From positions 1 to 31,339 of the forward strand of contig JAUCBJ010002577.1 of assembly GCA_032718475.1 (NCBI GenBank): a DNA stretch of 31,339 nucleotides, written 5' to 3'. The DNA is from Nemertoderma westbladi (taxonomy: Eukaryota > Xenacoelomorpha > Nemertodermatida > Nemertodermatidae). The translations under genes were made by a program, and so were the position numbers. This document shows positions 19,130-29,432 of the stretch, piece after piece. Position 1 is the first letter of the stretch, and every line of letters begins with the position of its first letter. Below the pieces are notes generated by a model, which had not been told where the DNA came from, did no database searches, and saw only the letters and a program-made list of their open reading frames with translations.

Positions 19130-21600
19130 CCCAATTCCATCTTCCCAGATTCCCATCCACCTTCCCATCCATCTTCCCTCATTCCCATCTACCTTCCCAC
19201 ATCCCTTCCCAGATTCCCATCTTCCTACATTCCCATTTTCCCACATTCCCATCTTCCGATAATCCCATCCACATTCCCATATTTCTATATTCCCATCCAC
19301 CTTTCCATCTTCCCACATTCCCATCTTCCTACAATCCCACCTCTCTTCCCATATTCCCACATTCCCATCTCCCTACATTACCATTTTCCTACATTCCATC
19401 TTTCTACATTCCCATCTTCGCACATTCTCATCCACCTTCCCACATTTACACATATCAATATTCTCACATTCTCATCTTCCTATATTCCCATCCACATTCC
19501 CATATTCCCATCTTCCCATCCACCTTCCTATCTTCCCATCTTCCTACAATCCCATCTCTCTTCCCATATTCCCACATTCCAATCTTCCTACATTCCTACC
19601 CATCTTCCCACATTCCCATCTCCCTATAATCCCATCCACCTTCCCACATTTACACATATCAATATTCTCACATTCTCATCTTCCTATATTCCCATCCACA
19701 TTCCCATATTCCTATCTTCCCATCCACCTTCCCACATTCCCATCTTCCTACAATCCCACCTCTCTTCCAATATTCCCACATTCCCATCTTCCTACATTCC
19801 CATCTTCATACATTCCCATCTTCCTACATTCCCACCTACCTTCCCACATTTACAAATATCCATATTCTCACATTCCTATCTCCCTACATTCCTACCCACC
19901 TTCACACATTCCTATCTTCCTACATTCCCATTTTCCTACATTCCCACCTTCCTACATTCCCATTTTCCTACATTCCCATCTTCCCACATTTCCATCTTCC
20001 TACAGTCCTACCCACATTCGCACATTCCCATCTTCCCACATTCCCATCTTCCTACCTTCCGACATTCCCACCTACCTTCCCACATTCCCATCCACCTTCC
20101 CACATTCCCATCCCTCCAACATTCCCATTTTCCCACATTCCTAACTTTCTATATTCCCAACCACATTCCCACATTCCCATCTTCCTACATTCCCATCATC
20201 CTACATTCCCACCTAACTTCCCATATTCCCATCCACCTTCCAATCCATCTTCCCACATTCCCATCTACTATCCCGCATCCCTTCCCAGATTTCTATCTTC
20301 ATACATTCCCATCTTCCCACATTCCCCTCCACCTTCACACATTCCCATCTTCCCACATTCTCACTTACCTTCGCACATTTCCATCCACCTTCCCACATTC
20401 ACATCTTTTCATATTCCCATCTTCCTACATTCCCATACACCTTCCCACATTCCCACCCACCTTCACATCTTTCCACATTACCATCCACCTTCCCACATTC
20501 CCACCCACCTTCCCATCTTCCTACATACCCATCTTTCCACATTCCCATATTTATACATTTCCATCCACCTTCCCACATTACCATCTTCCTACATTCCCAT
20601 CTTCATACATTCCCATCCACCTTCCCGCATTCCCATCTTCCTACATTCCCTCCCACATTACCATCTACCAACATTCCCATATTCATACATTCCCATCCAC
20701 CTTCCAATCCATCTTCCCACATTCCCATCTACCTTCCCGCATCCCTTCCCAGATTTCTATCTTCCTACATTCCCATCTTCCCACATTCCCATCCACCTTC
20801 ACACATTCCCATCTTCCCACATTCTCTCCTACCTTCGCGAAATCCCATCCACCTCCCCGCATTCCAATCTTCTCAAATTCCTATCTTCCTACATTCCCAC
20901 CTATCTTCGCATATTTCCATCCACCTTCCCACATTCACATCTTTTCATATTCCCATCTTCATACATTCCCATCCAACTTCCCACATTCCCACCCATCTTC
21001 CCATCTTTCCACATTACCATCCACCTTCCCACCCACCTTCCCCATCTTCCTACATACCCATCTTTCCACATTCCCATATTTATACATTTCCATCCACCTT
21101 CCCACATTACCATCTTCCTACATTCCCATCTTCCTACATTTCCTCCCACCTTCCCACATTCCCATCTTCCTACATTCCCATTTTCCCACATTCCTAACTT
21201 TCTATATTCCCTCCCACCTTCCCACATTCCCATCTTCCTACATTCCCTCCCACATTACCATCTTCATACATTCCCAACCACCTTCCCACATTCCCATCTT
21301 CCTACATTCCATCCCACCTTCCCACATTCCCACACCTTCGTGCAATCCCACCCACCTTCCCACCCACCTTCCCATCTTTCCACATTACCATCCACCTTCC
21401 CACCCACCTTCCCATCTTCCTACATACCCATCTTTCCACATTCCCATCTTTATACATTTCCATCCACCTTCCTACATTCCCATCTTCCTACATTCCCATC
21501 TTCGCACATTCCCATCCATCCACCCACCTTCCCATCTTCCTACATTCCCATCTTCCCACATTCCCATCTTCCTACATTCCCACCGACCTACCCACCAACC
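19130..21600. repeat. degenerate minisatellite array, C-rich on the plus strand (right arm)
   Basis: About 2.5 kb of units such as TTCCCACATTCCCATC, CTTCCTACATTCCC and CATCCACCTTCCC, the reverse complement of the left-arm units. Longer internal duplications are visible. One example is a segment with CACATTTACACATATC at 19441 recurring at 19645 (204 bp). Another is a segment with TTTATACATTTCCATCC near 20550 recurring near 21090 and, with one change, 21450. Open frames on either strand are low-complexity by-products. Confidence 0.95.
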
Positions 21601-21655
21601 CACCCACCACCGACCGACATACCGACAACCGACTGACCGACCGACCAACCAACCG
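21580..21655. repeat. CCGA/CCCA simple-repeat edge of the right arm
   Basis: The array ends in short ACCCACC and CGACCGAC repeats. Their reverse complement resembles the outer edge of the left arm near 15020-15070 (GGTCGG, GGTGGGTGGG), so the two arms have matching inverted edges. Confidence 0.75.
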
Positions 21656-22098
21656 GCGCCCGAAGTTGACTCATTTTGGCTTTCCTGGGCACTCTGGGAT
21701 TGTTCACATGGGCCCTACAAATACAACTACCGGTAGAATTGATTATTTATTTAATACACGATAACATACATTAAAATATATATAGTATAACCAATACAGT
21801 AGAATTAAGAAATACTAAATATAGGTAATCGACAATTTTTCGAGGGAGATCGCCGCCCAGGCTCGAGGCACTTAAAGGGGCGATTTAAATGATTTAAAAG
21901 AAGAGAAATTAAGTGTAAATATATGTGTACATACAGAGTATAGTGATAAATATTGTGATAAAAATAATTTCATTGGTTATTACTTAATAAAATAGGTAGG
22001 AATGAAATAAAAATAACAAACACAATCACACAACGGATACAAAACCTTAAAAAAAAAATAGTTTAAAAAATAATATAAATAAGTAAAAAGTTAAACGG
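21656..22098. other. AT-rich stretch including the probable LINE 3' UTR
   Basis: No gene is visible. Most of it lies downstream of the LINE stop codon on the minus strand and may be its 3' UTR. I could not identify the LINE 3' terminus or a target-site duplication. Confidence 0.4.
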
Positions 22099-22660
22099 CT
22101 ATTTGCACCAATGGTCGACCGAACAGTGTGACTTGAAATCGAACGTTAATAATTTACGAGAAAAAATTCGTAGGTTTTTAGCATCAACAATATCTTGCGA
22201 TAAAGAATTCCAGAATGGAACAGTGCGGTAGTTAAAAGAGTTCTTACAAAGTTGTAGTCTGCAATACGGAATATGAAGTTTATAGCTGTGTCCACGTAGC
22301 CCTCTTACTGGCGCACGTGAAAAGTAGTTACTAAACGTAAGGTCAACAAGGCCGTGAAAAATACGGTACACCATTTTCAAGTCGAAAATAATTCTCCTAA
22401 CCTCCAAGGGTTGTAGAGACAGGCAGGTTAGACGGTCACAATATGAAACATAAGTTAATTTGCACCGACGATACAATCTGCGTGTAAAATAGTGTTGAAC
22501 TCGTTCGACTAAATTTATACCATACTTAGTGAAGGGCGACCAAACAGGGGTACGGTACTCTAAAACCGGTCTAACAATAGACTTGTAGGCCGTTAAAAGT
22601 GCCGATTTATTACACGATTTAATGTTACGAAATATTGGTTCACGGTCCTTGACATAAGTG
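22099..22660 (-). pseudogene. LINE (CR1/Jockey-type) reverse transcriptase C-terminal segment
   Basis: The frame runs open from about 22660 to the stop at 22099. It shows the usual thumb and C-terminal signature of non-LTR reverse transcriptases: LLTAYKSIVRPVLEY, PVWSP, LVERVQHYFTRRL, then LEVRRIIFDLKMVYRIFHGLVD, a RGHSYKL stretch and VPFWNSLSQDIVDAKNLRIFSRKL. Its natural upstream partner is the segment at 23730-24289. The C-terminal part looks undamaged, but the gene as a whole is split and 5'-truncated. The family-level assignment is confident; the choice between CR1, Daphne and Jockey-like clades is not. Confidence 0.9.
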
Positions 22661-22687
22661 TTGGTTCACGGTCCTTGACATAAGTGA
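22637..22687 (+). repeat. 26-bp tandem duplication
   Basis: TTGGTTCACGGTCCTTGACA with the following TAAGTG occurs twice in a row, starting at 22635 and 22661. The second copy adjoins the GT microsatellite. It sits exactly where LINE homology stops. Confidence 0.9.
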
Positions 22688-22702
22688 CCATTATTACCGT
22701 AA

Positions 22703-22706
22703 TGTG

Positions 22707-22760
<54 letters not shown>
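22703..22760. repeat. (TG)n microsatellite
   Basis: About 29 TG dinucleotides with a single interruption (TTTG). The open frame reading Cys-Val repeats across it is an artefact. Confidence 0.95.
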
Positions 22761-22763
<3 letters not shown>

Positions 22764-23099
22764 AGAGCGATATCTCAGTTATTTATTAATCAATCGAAAC
22801 AAAATTTGGACAAAAGTTAGATATAGGGATGGCGAAGGCTCATACAAAAAATTGGGTGTCGAGATGGTATTTGTGCGATGTGAGCGCTATATTTGCGTGT
22901 TTTCGCATGGTTTAGGAAAAAGCTATCTTGTCATAGGGAACGCAATGAATGATTCTGATATTTGGCATGGAGGTACCTGAATTATTTCTAAATCGATTAA
23001 CGGAGGCCGATTTTTAAATTTGGACCTATATTATGACCTAATTGAAGATTTAATTAAGGTAATTAATTAGCACTGCTAGTACTGTCTGATTGTCTGCCT

Positions 23100-23560
23100 G
23101 TAGTAGGCATACCGGACCGGTACTACCGGACCACTGTAGGCCTATCTACCTATCTTCATACTGTCATAGGTCAGTACAGCAGTAGGTCCTAGCCTAGCCC
23201 TAGCAGTAAATATAATATTTCGCCATGTTCGCAGGCGATTTCGCACTGACTACCGGTAGGCCTATGCAGCTATGCTATGAGATTAACCGTCCAGTCGTTC
23301 AGATGCATATGGTACCGGTACTGGAACGGGTTACGGTTTAATCCTGCATTTGTCAATTACGACAATACCGGTACGACTTTGAGTACCGCTGTACCGGTAC
23401 GCAGTAGCCTACCGTTACCGGCAGGCGTAGGCGGTAGACCTACGGTGCGATGGTAGCCAGCCGGTAGGTGGTAGGCTTACCGTACCGGTATAAATGTTGG
23501 CGGATGGCGGGATGACGTCGTTTGGCGCGTAATTACTTACCGGTTGCCGGTAGACGCCTA
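23100..23560. repeat. cluster of TACCGGTA-like palindromes
   Basis: ACCGGT or TACCGG/CCGGTA occurs many times in about 460 bp, interleaved with TAGGCCTA-type palindromes. There is no fixed period, so this is a word-enriched stretch rather than a simple tandem array. It lies within the insertion that splits the LINE. Confidence 0.75.
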
Positions 23561-23729
23561 CCCAACTCGTAACTGGTGGTCGTGGTCGTGGTGGGATGAG
23601 CATGAGGTCGCCTACGATGGGAACAAGTGAAAAGGAAACATAGGCCTACCCGAATGCCGAATGAAAACGTATTATTATTGTACTGATTAAGTAGGAGGAC
23701 CGTGAACCCTCCAGGCTTGCCAGCTTGTC

Positions 23730-24289
23730 ATATTTATTATCCTATAAGCTTTAGCAACTTGCTGCTTACAATAATTATTAAACTTCAAATCAGCACTAAC
23801 AATAATACCAAGGTCTTTGCAGAAATCTTCGCACTTAATTACATTACCGTTTAAAATATAATTAAAATTACTGTTCGATGCGCCAACATGTATAACAGTG
23901 CATTTATGAGCTGCAACGTCTAGCTGCCACTCATTTGCCCATGTCTCTAACAATTTGAGGGCGTTGGCTAAAGAGTCACATTCGGTGGTGGGTGCGTAGA
24001 GTTTAACATCATCAGCAAAAAGTTTAACATCAATAGGTGAAAGCAATTCAGGTAAGTCGTTTATAAATAGTAAAAAAAGAACAGGACCTAAAACACTCCC
24101 CTGGACTGTACCTGATAAAACAGCACAATAATCTGAAAAAGTGTTACCGATTAAAATACGATGCTTTCTATTTGTTAAAAATGCTTTAAGCCATAACAAT
24201 AAATCACCTGTAAAGCCGTAACTTTCTAATTTAGCAAACAATTTCGAAGTGACTACCGAATCGAACGCTTTGGCGTAATCAATATAAAT
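23730..24289 (-). pseudogene. LINE (CR1/Jockey-type) reverse transcriptase palm segment, 5'-truncated
   Basis: Minus-strand frame with the conserved blocks of a non-LTR reverse transcriptase. It starts at DYAKAFDSV (first catalytic Asp), then VLSGTVQGSVLGPVLFLLFINDLP, then KLFADDVKLY with the catalytic FADD at 24008-24019, followed by LETWANEWQLDVAAHKC and LGIIVSADLKFNNY. Homology begins abruptly at the AKAFD block after an ATTTAT simple repeat (24281-24300), as in a typical 5'-truncated LINE insertion. There is no endonuclease or ORF1. It continues into the segment ending at 22099 once the intervening insertion is discounted. Confidence 0.9.
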
Positions 24290-24870
24290 ATAAATATAAA
24301 CAATTACAAATTGGAGCACTGTATTTTAAAATATTTTAGACAGATTATTTTAGGTTAGGGAATCCTGTATTTATGGAGACGAGAAATAGGTATTGTGCTT
24401 ACGTCATATGTACAATAAGTGCGGTAACTGTACTGTAGTGTTATGATTTCACTACCAGCTTCCCCCAGGGTATTCATATTCTATCATTGAACACGTGATC
24501 TTTTGGGATTGTAAATGTATTGTATTATTGATATTGAATGACTCAGTCAGTACAGCCTCATTTCCCGATGCCCCTGGAATTATGGACTCTACCAGTCAGA
24601 CACAAACCATAATTTTAGCAGTAATTTAACCCTAACTCTAAGTCTTGAGGCTCTAATCTAAGACATTTTGTGGAATTTCAGACATTTAAGTCTTATTAAG
24701 TCTCATTTAAGTCCAGACATACTGTAAGTAATGTCGGCCGCCACTATATTGTAACCTGTGAGGTCCACTAGAACCGTGGAAAAGTCGCGCCTGTAGTCTG
24801 GTTCTGGTATGGTAGTGTGATATCCCATTCTTGTCAGTTCGATTATATTTTCTACACTGCAGCACCAGAG
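24290..24870. other. gene-free AT-rich stretch
   Basis: No recognisable coding, RNA or transposon feature. Near 24650-24720 there are repeated AGACATTT and TAAGTCT words without clear periodicity. Confidence 0.5.
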
Positions 24871-25420
24871 CACTGGGAATATGGCGGTCGGTTGGAACGT
24901 AATGCGGGCCACTGCCGAGTTCCACATGCCTCACTCAGGTCAGCTTGGAGTGCGATGCCGGTGGGAAATCGAGTCTTACGTCTACGACTGGACGAGTCGA
25001 CGAGGATTGCGATCTGGGTTTAGCGGCGGCCCTGATCCTGGGATCGCCTGGGGTAAATGGTTGAACGTCGGGCAGAGGTGTATCGCAGCGGACACCGGAT
25101 TACGTTCTCTGCGACGCGAAAGTGTGAGGAGAATTCGTTGTCAAATTCGGGTCGGAAGCTGCGGGAATTCTACTGTTCTACGGGAATAAACCGCAGCGGC
25201 GGGGCGACTACGGGCGGATACTGACAGACTGGGATGTAATAAATAGAGGTACTACTTCGATCGAGTTTCTCGTATTCTCGATGCTCGAGGCGGATAGAGA
25301 GTTGGTCGGGGTTGGCGGATATACCGATAGCTGATAGCTCCGATCTGTTTATAAGTCCGACGTTGTTAGTCGGGGTGGATAATGTCGTCGGCGACGATAA
25401 AATGCGATGGTGCGTCATGC
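24871..25420. other. CpG- and GC-rich island, possible promoter or exon
   Basis: This roughly 550-bp segment is much richer in GC and CpG than its surroundings. Both strands carry moderate open frames: a 102-codon plus frame from the ATG at 24881 (context AATATGG; MAVGWNVMRATAEFHMPHSG) and an 82-codon minus frame from 25418 (MTHHRILSSPTTLSTP). I recognise neither protein. A CAG/GTCAGC junction at about 24937 could be a splice donor. The island might be a CpG-rich transcription start with a first exon, or part of an unknown repeat. Confidence 0.35.
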
Positions 25421-25493
25421 AGTCATGTCACTCAGAATTTGAGGAAGTCGACATTGACGAAGTAATTAACGCGTAACGCACAATGTTACTTTA

Positions 25494-25531
25494 AACAGAG
25501 AACACAAACTTCTCTGTTTGTGTTCTCTGTT
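25494..25531. repeat. perfect 16-bp inverted repeat (hairpin, 6-nt loop)
   Basis: AACAGAGAACACAAAC at 25494-25509, loop TTCTCT, then the exact reverse complement at 25516-25531. It sits 7 bp from a 27-C tract. Confidence 0.95.
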
Positions 25532-25538
25532 TTGTGTA

Positions 25539-25572
25539 CCCCCCCCCCCCCCCCCCCCCCCCCCCTCCCCCC
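25539..25572. repeat. poly-C tract (27 C, then T and 6 C)
   Basis: A long C run directly after the hairpin. The length is probably approximate because homopolymers are hard to sequence. Confidence 0.9.
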
Positions 25573-26313
25573 GCCTTATGATTTTACACCCATACAGTAT
25601 AGGCCCATTTAGATAGGATATTTGCTGTTATATGATTTCAACCGATTTACTATACTGCTCTCCCTTCATAGGTAGGCCTACTGCATATACTACTGCATAT
25701 TATATTTTGTATTTTGGCCGTCTTTTTTCAAATTTCTGTTATATTTTATTTTTGGTGCTTATTGATTGCAACTGGTGTATTGTTTTGGTTAGAATCAGCC
25801 CTTCTGAAATCTGTGGTGTTAGTGAAATCCTTGTATTCTTCACATGGGGTAACTAATCTTTTCTATATGCGGCCCCTATGATCGATGTCTCCTCCTACTG
25901 TACTTTGGTAGCACCACCATGGAACCTCACATTTTGGTTCTCTGGTCCATGAAATTGGGCCAATATTATTTTTTGTGCTACTAAACATCGTCTGGGTTGT
26001 CTAAGAATAGCCAAACAAAATATTTTTAGAATTGGTCCCAAAATGGCTCTGTAATGGCCAAAAGTGCCTTTTTGCGCCTTTCTCCACCAATATTTGTCGG
26101 AATTTGTCAAAATTTAGAAATATAAGTTCAGAAGACCCCTGCATCCAATTCTTCTGAACGTTTTTAGTTGAAAATTTATTGGGACCATTTTATAACAAAA
26201 AGGACCCAAAAAAGGCCATTTGAACATAAAGCCCCCAAAAAAGGGTTTTGATATAAAAAGGCTGAAATCCCGCTACTCTCAGCTAGTTATACCACCTCTA
26301 CATGTTAAACTGA
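25573..26313. other. gene-free stretch with one 72-bp-repeat relic
   Basis: No gene is seen. At 25777-25798 the words GTATTGTTTTGGTTAGAATC match the start of the 72-bp repeat found 7 kb to the left, as an isolated relic. The remainder is low-complexity AT-rich sequence. Confidence 0.5.
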
Positions 26314-26853
26314 GGGGGCGTTCATAAAGTATGTCACGCAAATTTTTCCGATTTTTGACCCCCCCCCCCCCCCCCCCCCCCCCCCTCTGTCACAAAGTGT
26401 CACACAAGCTCGACCCCCCCCCCCCCTTCTGTCACATTAGACAATTTGTAATACCCCCCCCCCCCCCCCCCCCCCGCCCCGTCAACAAATATTTTATGGT
26501 AATAATACACAATGTTTGTTATGCCAAAATACAATATAAATTCAATCACTATATCTACATTTTCCCACGGGCAAGTCAAGTGTTCTTATTCTATATTTAT
26601 AACAGGCATTACAGTGTTGGAGTCAATGGCTTCTATGTCCTACTCAATTTATCGATTATTTATTGTTTATCTTAAAGTTACCCACTCTTCTACACATGTG
26701 TGAAAGTCAAAGTCAAGCTAACATTAAAGCAAAGAACATCGCCATGACCATCTCAAAAGTCGACACCCCCCCTCCCCCCTCTGTCACAAAATGTCACGCA
26801 AGCTCTAACCCCCCCTCCCCCCCTAGTGCGTGACATACTTTATGAACGCCCCC
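26314..26853. mobile_element. non-autonomous DNA transposon (MITE) with perfect 27-bp terminal inverted repeats
   Basis: The sequence GGGGGCGTTCATAAAG continuing to TATGTCACGCA (26314-26340) is exactly inverted at 26827-26853. The element is 540 bp long and flanked on both sides by TGA (26311-26313 and 26854-26856), a likely 3-bp target-site duplication. Inside it, CTGTCACAAA(G/A)TGTCAC followed by CAAGCTC and a C-tract occurs in direct orientation near both ends (about 26386 and 26780). Long poly-C runs occupy 26359-26385, 26414-26426 and 26454-26475. There is no transposase, so movement would need an outside enzyme. The superfamily is not assigned. Confidence 0.85.
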
Positions 26854-27127
26854 TGACGCTAAAACCCCGCTATTTATTTGGTCGATTTATTCATACGCTA
26901 AAGTTTCGCTAAATCAAAGTTTTTTCCAGATATTTAGCGGATTCTCCCCAGAGAATTTTCGGATTCCATTATCCAGCTATTAGCCGAGTGAGTACAAAAC
27001 AAAGAAAGACCCAATTATACAGTCCTGCATAATCTTATAACATGTGTTAACTTTCGTTTTTTGTTTTGGTTCCCCCAACACGCCTTTGTAACCTGCTCCT
27101 TTACAAACCTGCCCCTTTAAATGGCAA
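26854..27127. other. gene-free stretch with a second 72-bp-repeat relic
   Basis: AT-rich. At about 27056-27100 TTTTGTTTTGGTT and TGTAACCTGCTCCTTTAC match the two halves of the 72-bp repeat, as a single degenerate copy immediately before the 17-bp minisatellite. Confidence 0.55.
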
Positions 27128-27128
27128 T

Positions 27129-27480
27129 GGGACCTAACGCTCTTTGGGATCTAACGTTATTTGGGACCTAACGCTCTTTGGGACCTAACGCTCTTTGGGA
27201 CCTAACGCTCTTTGGGAGGTAACGCTCTTTGGGACCTAACGTTATTTGGGACCTAACGCTCTTTGGGACCTAACGTTATTTGGGACCTAACGCTCTTTGG
27301 GACCTAACGCTCTTTGGGAGGTAACGCTCTTTGGGACCTAACGTTATTTGGGACCTAACGCTCTTTGGGACCTAACGCTCTTTGGGACCTAACGTTATTT
27401 GGGACCTAACGTTCTTTGGGACCTAACGTTATTTGGGACCTAACGCTCTTTGGGACCTAACGTTATTTGGGACCTAACGC
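27129..27480 (+). repeat. 17-bp minisatellite, about 20.7 copies, with higher-order order
   Basis: The unit is GGGACCTAACGCTCTTT. Variants are B (GTTATTT ending) and A' (GGGAGGTAAC start), plus one GTTCTTT hybrid. The order A-A-A'-B-A appears at units 4-8 and again at units 10-14, giving a 6-unit (102-bp) higher-order step. The last unit is truncated before GAGTTGACC. Confidence 0.95.
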
Positions 27481-28555
27481 GAGTTGACCTCTTTGTCTTG
27501 TAACTTTTGTACATACAGTATGTGTTTTGTACTCACCCGCTATTAGCCGGATATTAATACGCTAAAAACCAAACTAGAGAGGTTTAGCTGGAAATTAGCC
27601 GGTTGTGTCTTTGCTGGGGAGTAGCTCTTACGTTTTGGCTAATAATTTTAGTATAAGAAAAGGCTGTTGTAGCGCCCTTAACCTGCTGTAGCGCCCAAAA
27701 AGTTCTGAGTTTAATATTATTTATTACACAGGCAGAAATATGAAAACGCTTGTAAAGTATACCCTAAGGTTCCATAGCTTTATCAACCTTTATAAAATGA
27801 TAAATTATTTAGAAAATTTTGCTAAAGTTAATATTTTTTCTGTGATGGAGCTCTACACAATGGGTCTGTTTTGTAGGATATTTAATTGTTTTAAAGTCTG
27901 AGATTCCACAAAATTTCTCCGATTAGAGCCTCACTGACTTAGGATTAGAGTTCTACTGCTTTAATTAGTGTTTGAACGCCCCCGCCAATCTGCGGAATCC
28001 ACGACAACACGAGAGCAGATAATAGTTGGATACTTCTATTTTGATATCCCCTTTTTAATTAATTAAAATAGTTAATTAAATTTACTAATTAATAAAAACT
28101 TAAAAGAATGTACCCTTGATACATAGGATGACTTATTATACAAATTTGAATCAGTATTATGATTCCTTAGGTAGAACTTGCATTTTCAGTAGGTTTTGGA
28201 GATCGTTATGTGACTTTCGGCTTTGTATGATGGATGAGAAGGCTTTATGATAGGGTTTTATAAAACATTAAGAGACACAATATAACTTTTTAAAATTAAA
28301 ATTAAAAAAAGAACCCGTAACAGTTGTAAAATATTGGAAACAAGATATTTTTGCTTTATTCTGATATCGTACAGTACAAATTACACCAAATATACAGTAC
28401 CTTCTATAAATCTAGTTCCGTGAAAATCGTAAAGTCTACTGCACTACAAATTCAGTTAAATTTAAATCATGTTATCTTTATGGCTGTGGGGCGAGCCACG
28501 AAGTTGGCGGAGCCTTAGCGAATTGACACTGTTAGGGGGTGGGTCAATTTATGCA
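27481..28555. other. gene-free AT-rich stretch
   Basis: No coding, RNA or mobile-element feature could be recognised over about 1.1 kb. It has a few AT-rich runs (TTAATTAATTAAAATAG near 28056) and no significant open frame. Confidence 0.55.
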
Positions 28556-28559
28556 AATA

Positions 28560-28606
28560 GTTGTCGTCGTCGTCGTCGTCGTTGTCGTCGTCGTCGTCGT
28601 CGTTAC
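28560..28606. repeat. (GTC)n microsatellite
   Basis: About 15 GTC triplets with one GTT interruption. Short GTCGTCGTT relics also start the second and third 315-bp units (28911 and 29226), so the microsatellite belongs to the repeat unit and has expanded in the first copy. Confidence 0.95.
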
Positions 28607-28729
28607 GATTTTGACATGCTAATAACTTTGTCGGATTTAAAGCTGCCAAGTTGAAAATTTGTAGGTATCAATATGAGCAAAAGTTGAGATTTTTGAGAGA
28701 CTTTCAGAAACCATCAGTGCAATGGTCTC

Positions 28730-29202
28730 CCGCTAGAGGGCCACATGTCTAAACATTAAATGCCCTCCCATTTCTTTGCTTTTAATCCGTTTAAGCTGAA
28801 ACTTGGCAGATATGTATTAGACCATTAGCTGTGACTTTCAAAGGAGGCGAATCCATCTGCAGTTCTCCAGTCTGCCGCTAGAGGGCCAAAGGTCTGAAAG
28901 TGAAATCGTGGTCGTCGTTACGATTTTGACATGCTAATAACTTTGTCGGATTTAAAGCTGCCAAGTTGAAAATTTGTAGGTATCAATATGAGCTAAAGTT
29001 GAGATTTTTGAGAGACTTTCAGACACCATCAGTGCAATGGTCTCCCGCTAGAGGGCCACATGTCTAAACATTAAATGCCCTCCCATTTCTTTGCTTTTAA
29101 TCCGTTTAAGCTGAAACTTGGCAGATATGTATTAGACCATTAGCTGTGACTTTCAAAGGAGGCGAATCCATCTGCAGTTCTCCAGTCTGCCGCTAGAGGG
29201 CC
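28730..29202 (+). promoter_or_regulatory. four CTCF-like motifs (CCGCTAGAGGGCC) in the 315-bp repeat
   Basis: Identical 13-mers at 28730-28742, 28875-28887, 29045-29057 and 29190-29202, spaced 145, 170 and 145 bp, all in one orientation. Decayed versions lie near 29320, 29473 and 29640. The word resembles the core of the bilaterian CTCF consensus (CCGC/CCAC, AG, GGC). Binding is inference only, since identical copies are expected from repeat duplication alone. Confidence 0.35.
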
Positions 29203-29432
29203 AAATGTCTGAAAGTGAAATCGTTGTCGTCGTTATGATATTGACATGCTTATAACTTTGTCGAATTTAAAGCTGCCAAGTTGAAAATTTGTTTTGTTGA
29301 AAATCAGTTCAACAGTCACCCGCTATAGGACTACTTTATGCCTGAAAGTGAATAGATTCTCCCGTCTCATTGATTTTAATCAGTTTAAGCTGAATCTTGC
29401 CATATATTCTGGACCACATGCTGCGTCTTTGT

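Larger units (their letters stand above)
22637..23729. mobile_element. roughly 1.07-1.09 kb insertion splitting the LINE
   Basis: LINE homology stops at 22636 and resumes at about 23730. The coding matches on the two sides (AYRIINM and IFRNIKS) are adjacent in the family's usual layout. A 13-bp sequence, GGTTCACGGTCCT, is at 22637-22649 on the plus strand and inverted at 23696-23708, as terminal inverted repeats would be. However, about 21 bp of non-LINE sequence lies outside the right copy, and no target-site duplication is evident. No transposase is encoded. It could be a non-autonomous DNA transposon, or composite DNA. Confidence 0.5.

Noticed and set aside
19109-21636. Open frames in the right minisatellite arm
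   Set aside because: Same reason: they are the complementary translation of the same low-complexity unit.
22684-22980. 98-codon plus-strand frame with Cys-Val repeats
   Set aside because: Its first third is the TG microsatellite, and the remainder has no recognisable motif.
26331-26675. 114-codon frame with proline runs
   Set aside because: The prolines come from poly-C tracts inside the MITE, and the frame crosses the terminal repeat.
28469-28654. 61-codon frame with an arginine run
   Set aside because: It is produced by the GTC microsatellite.
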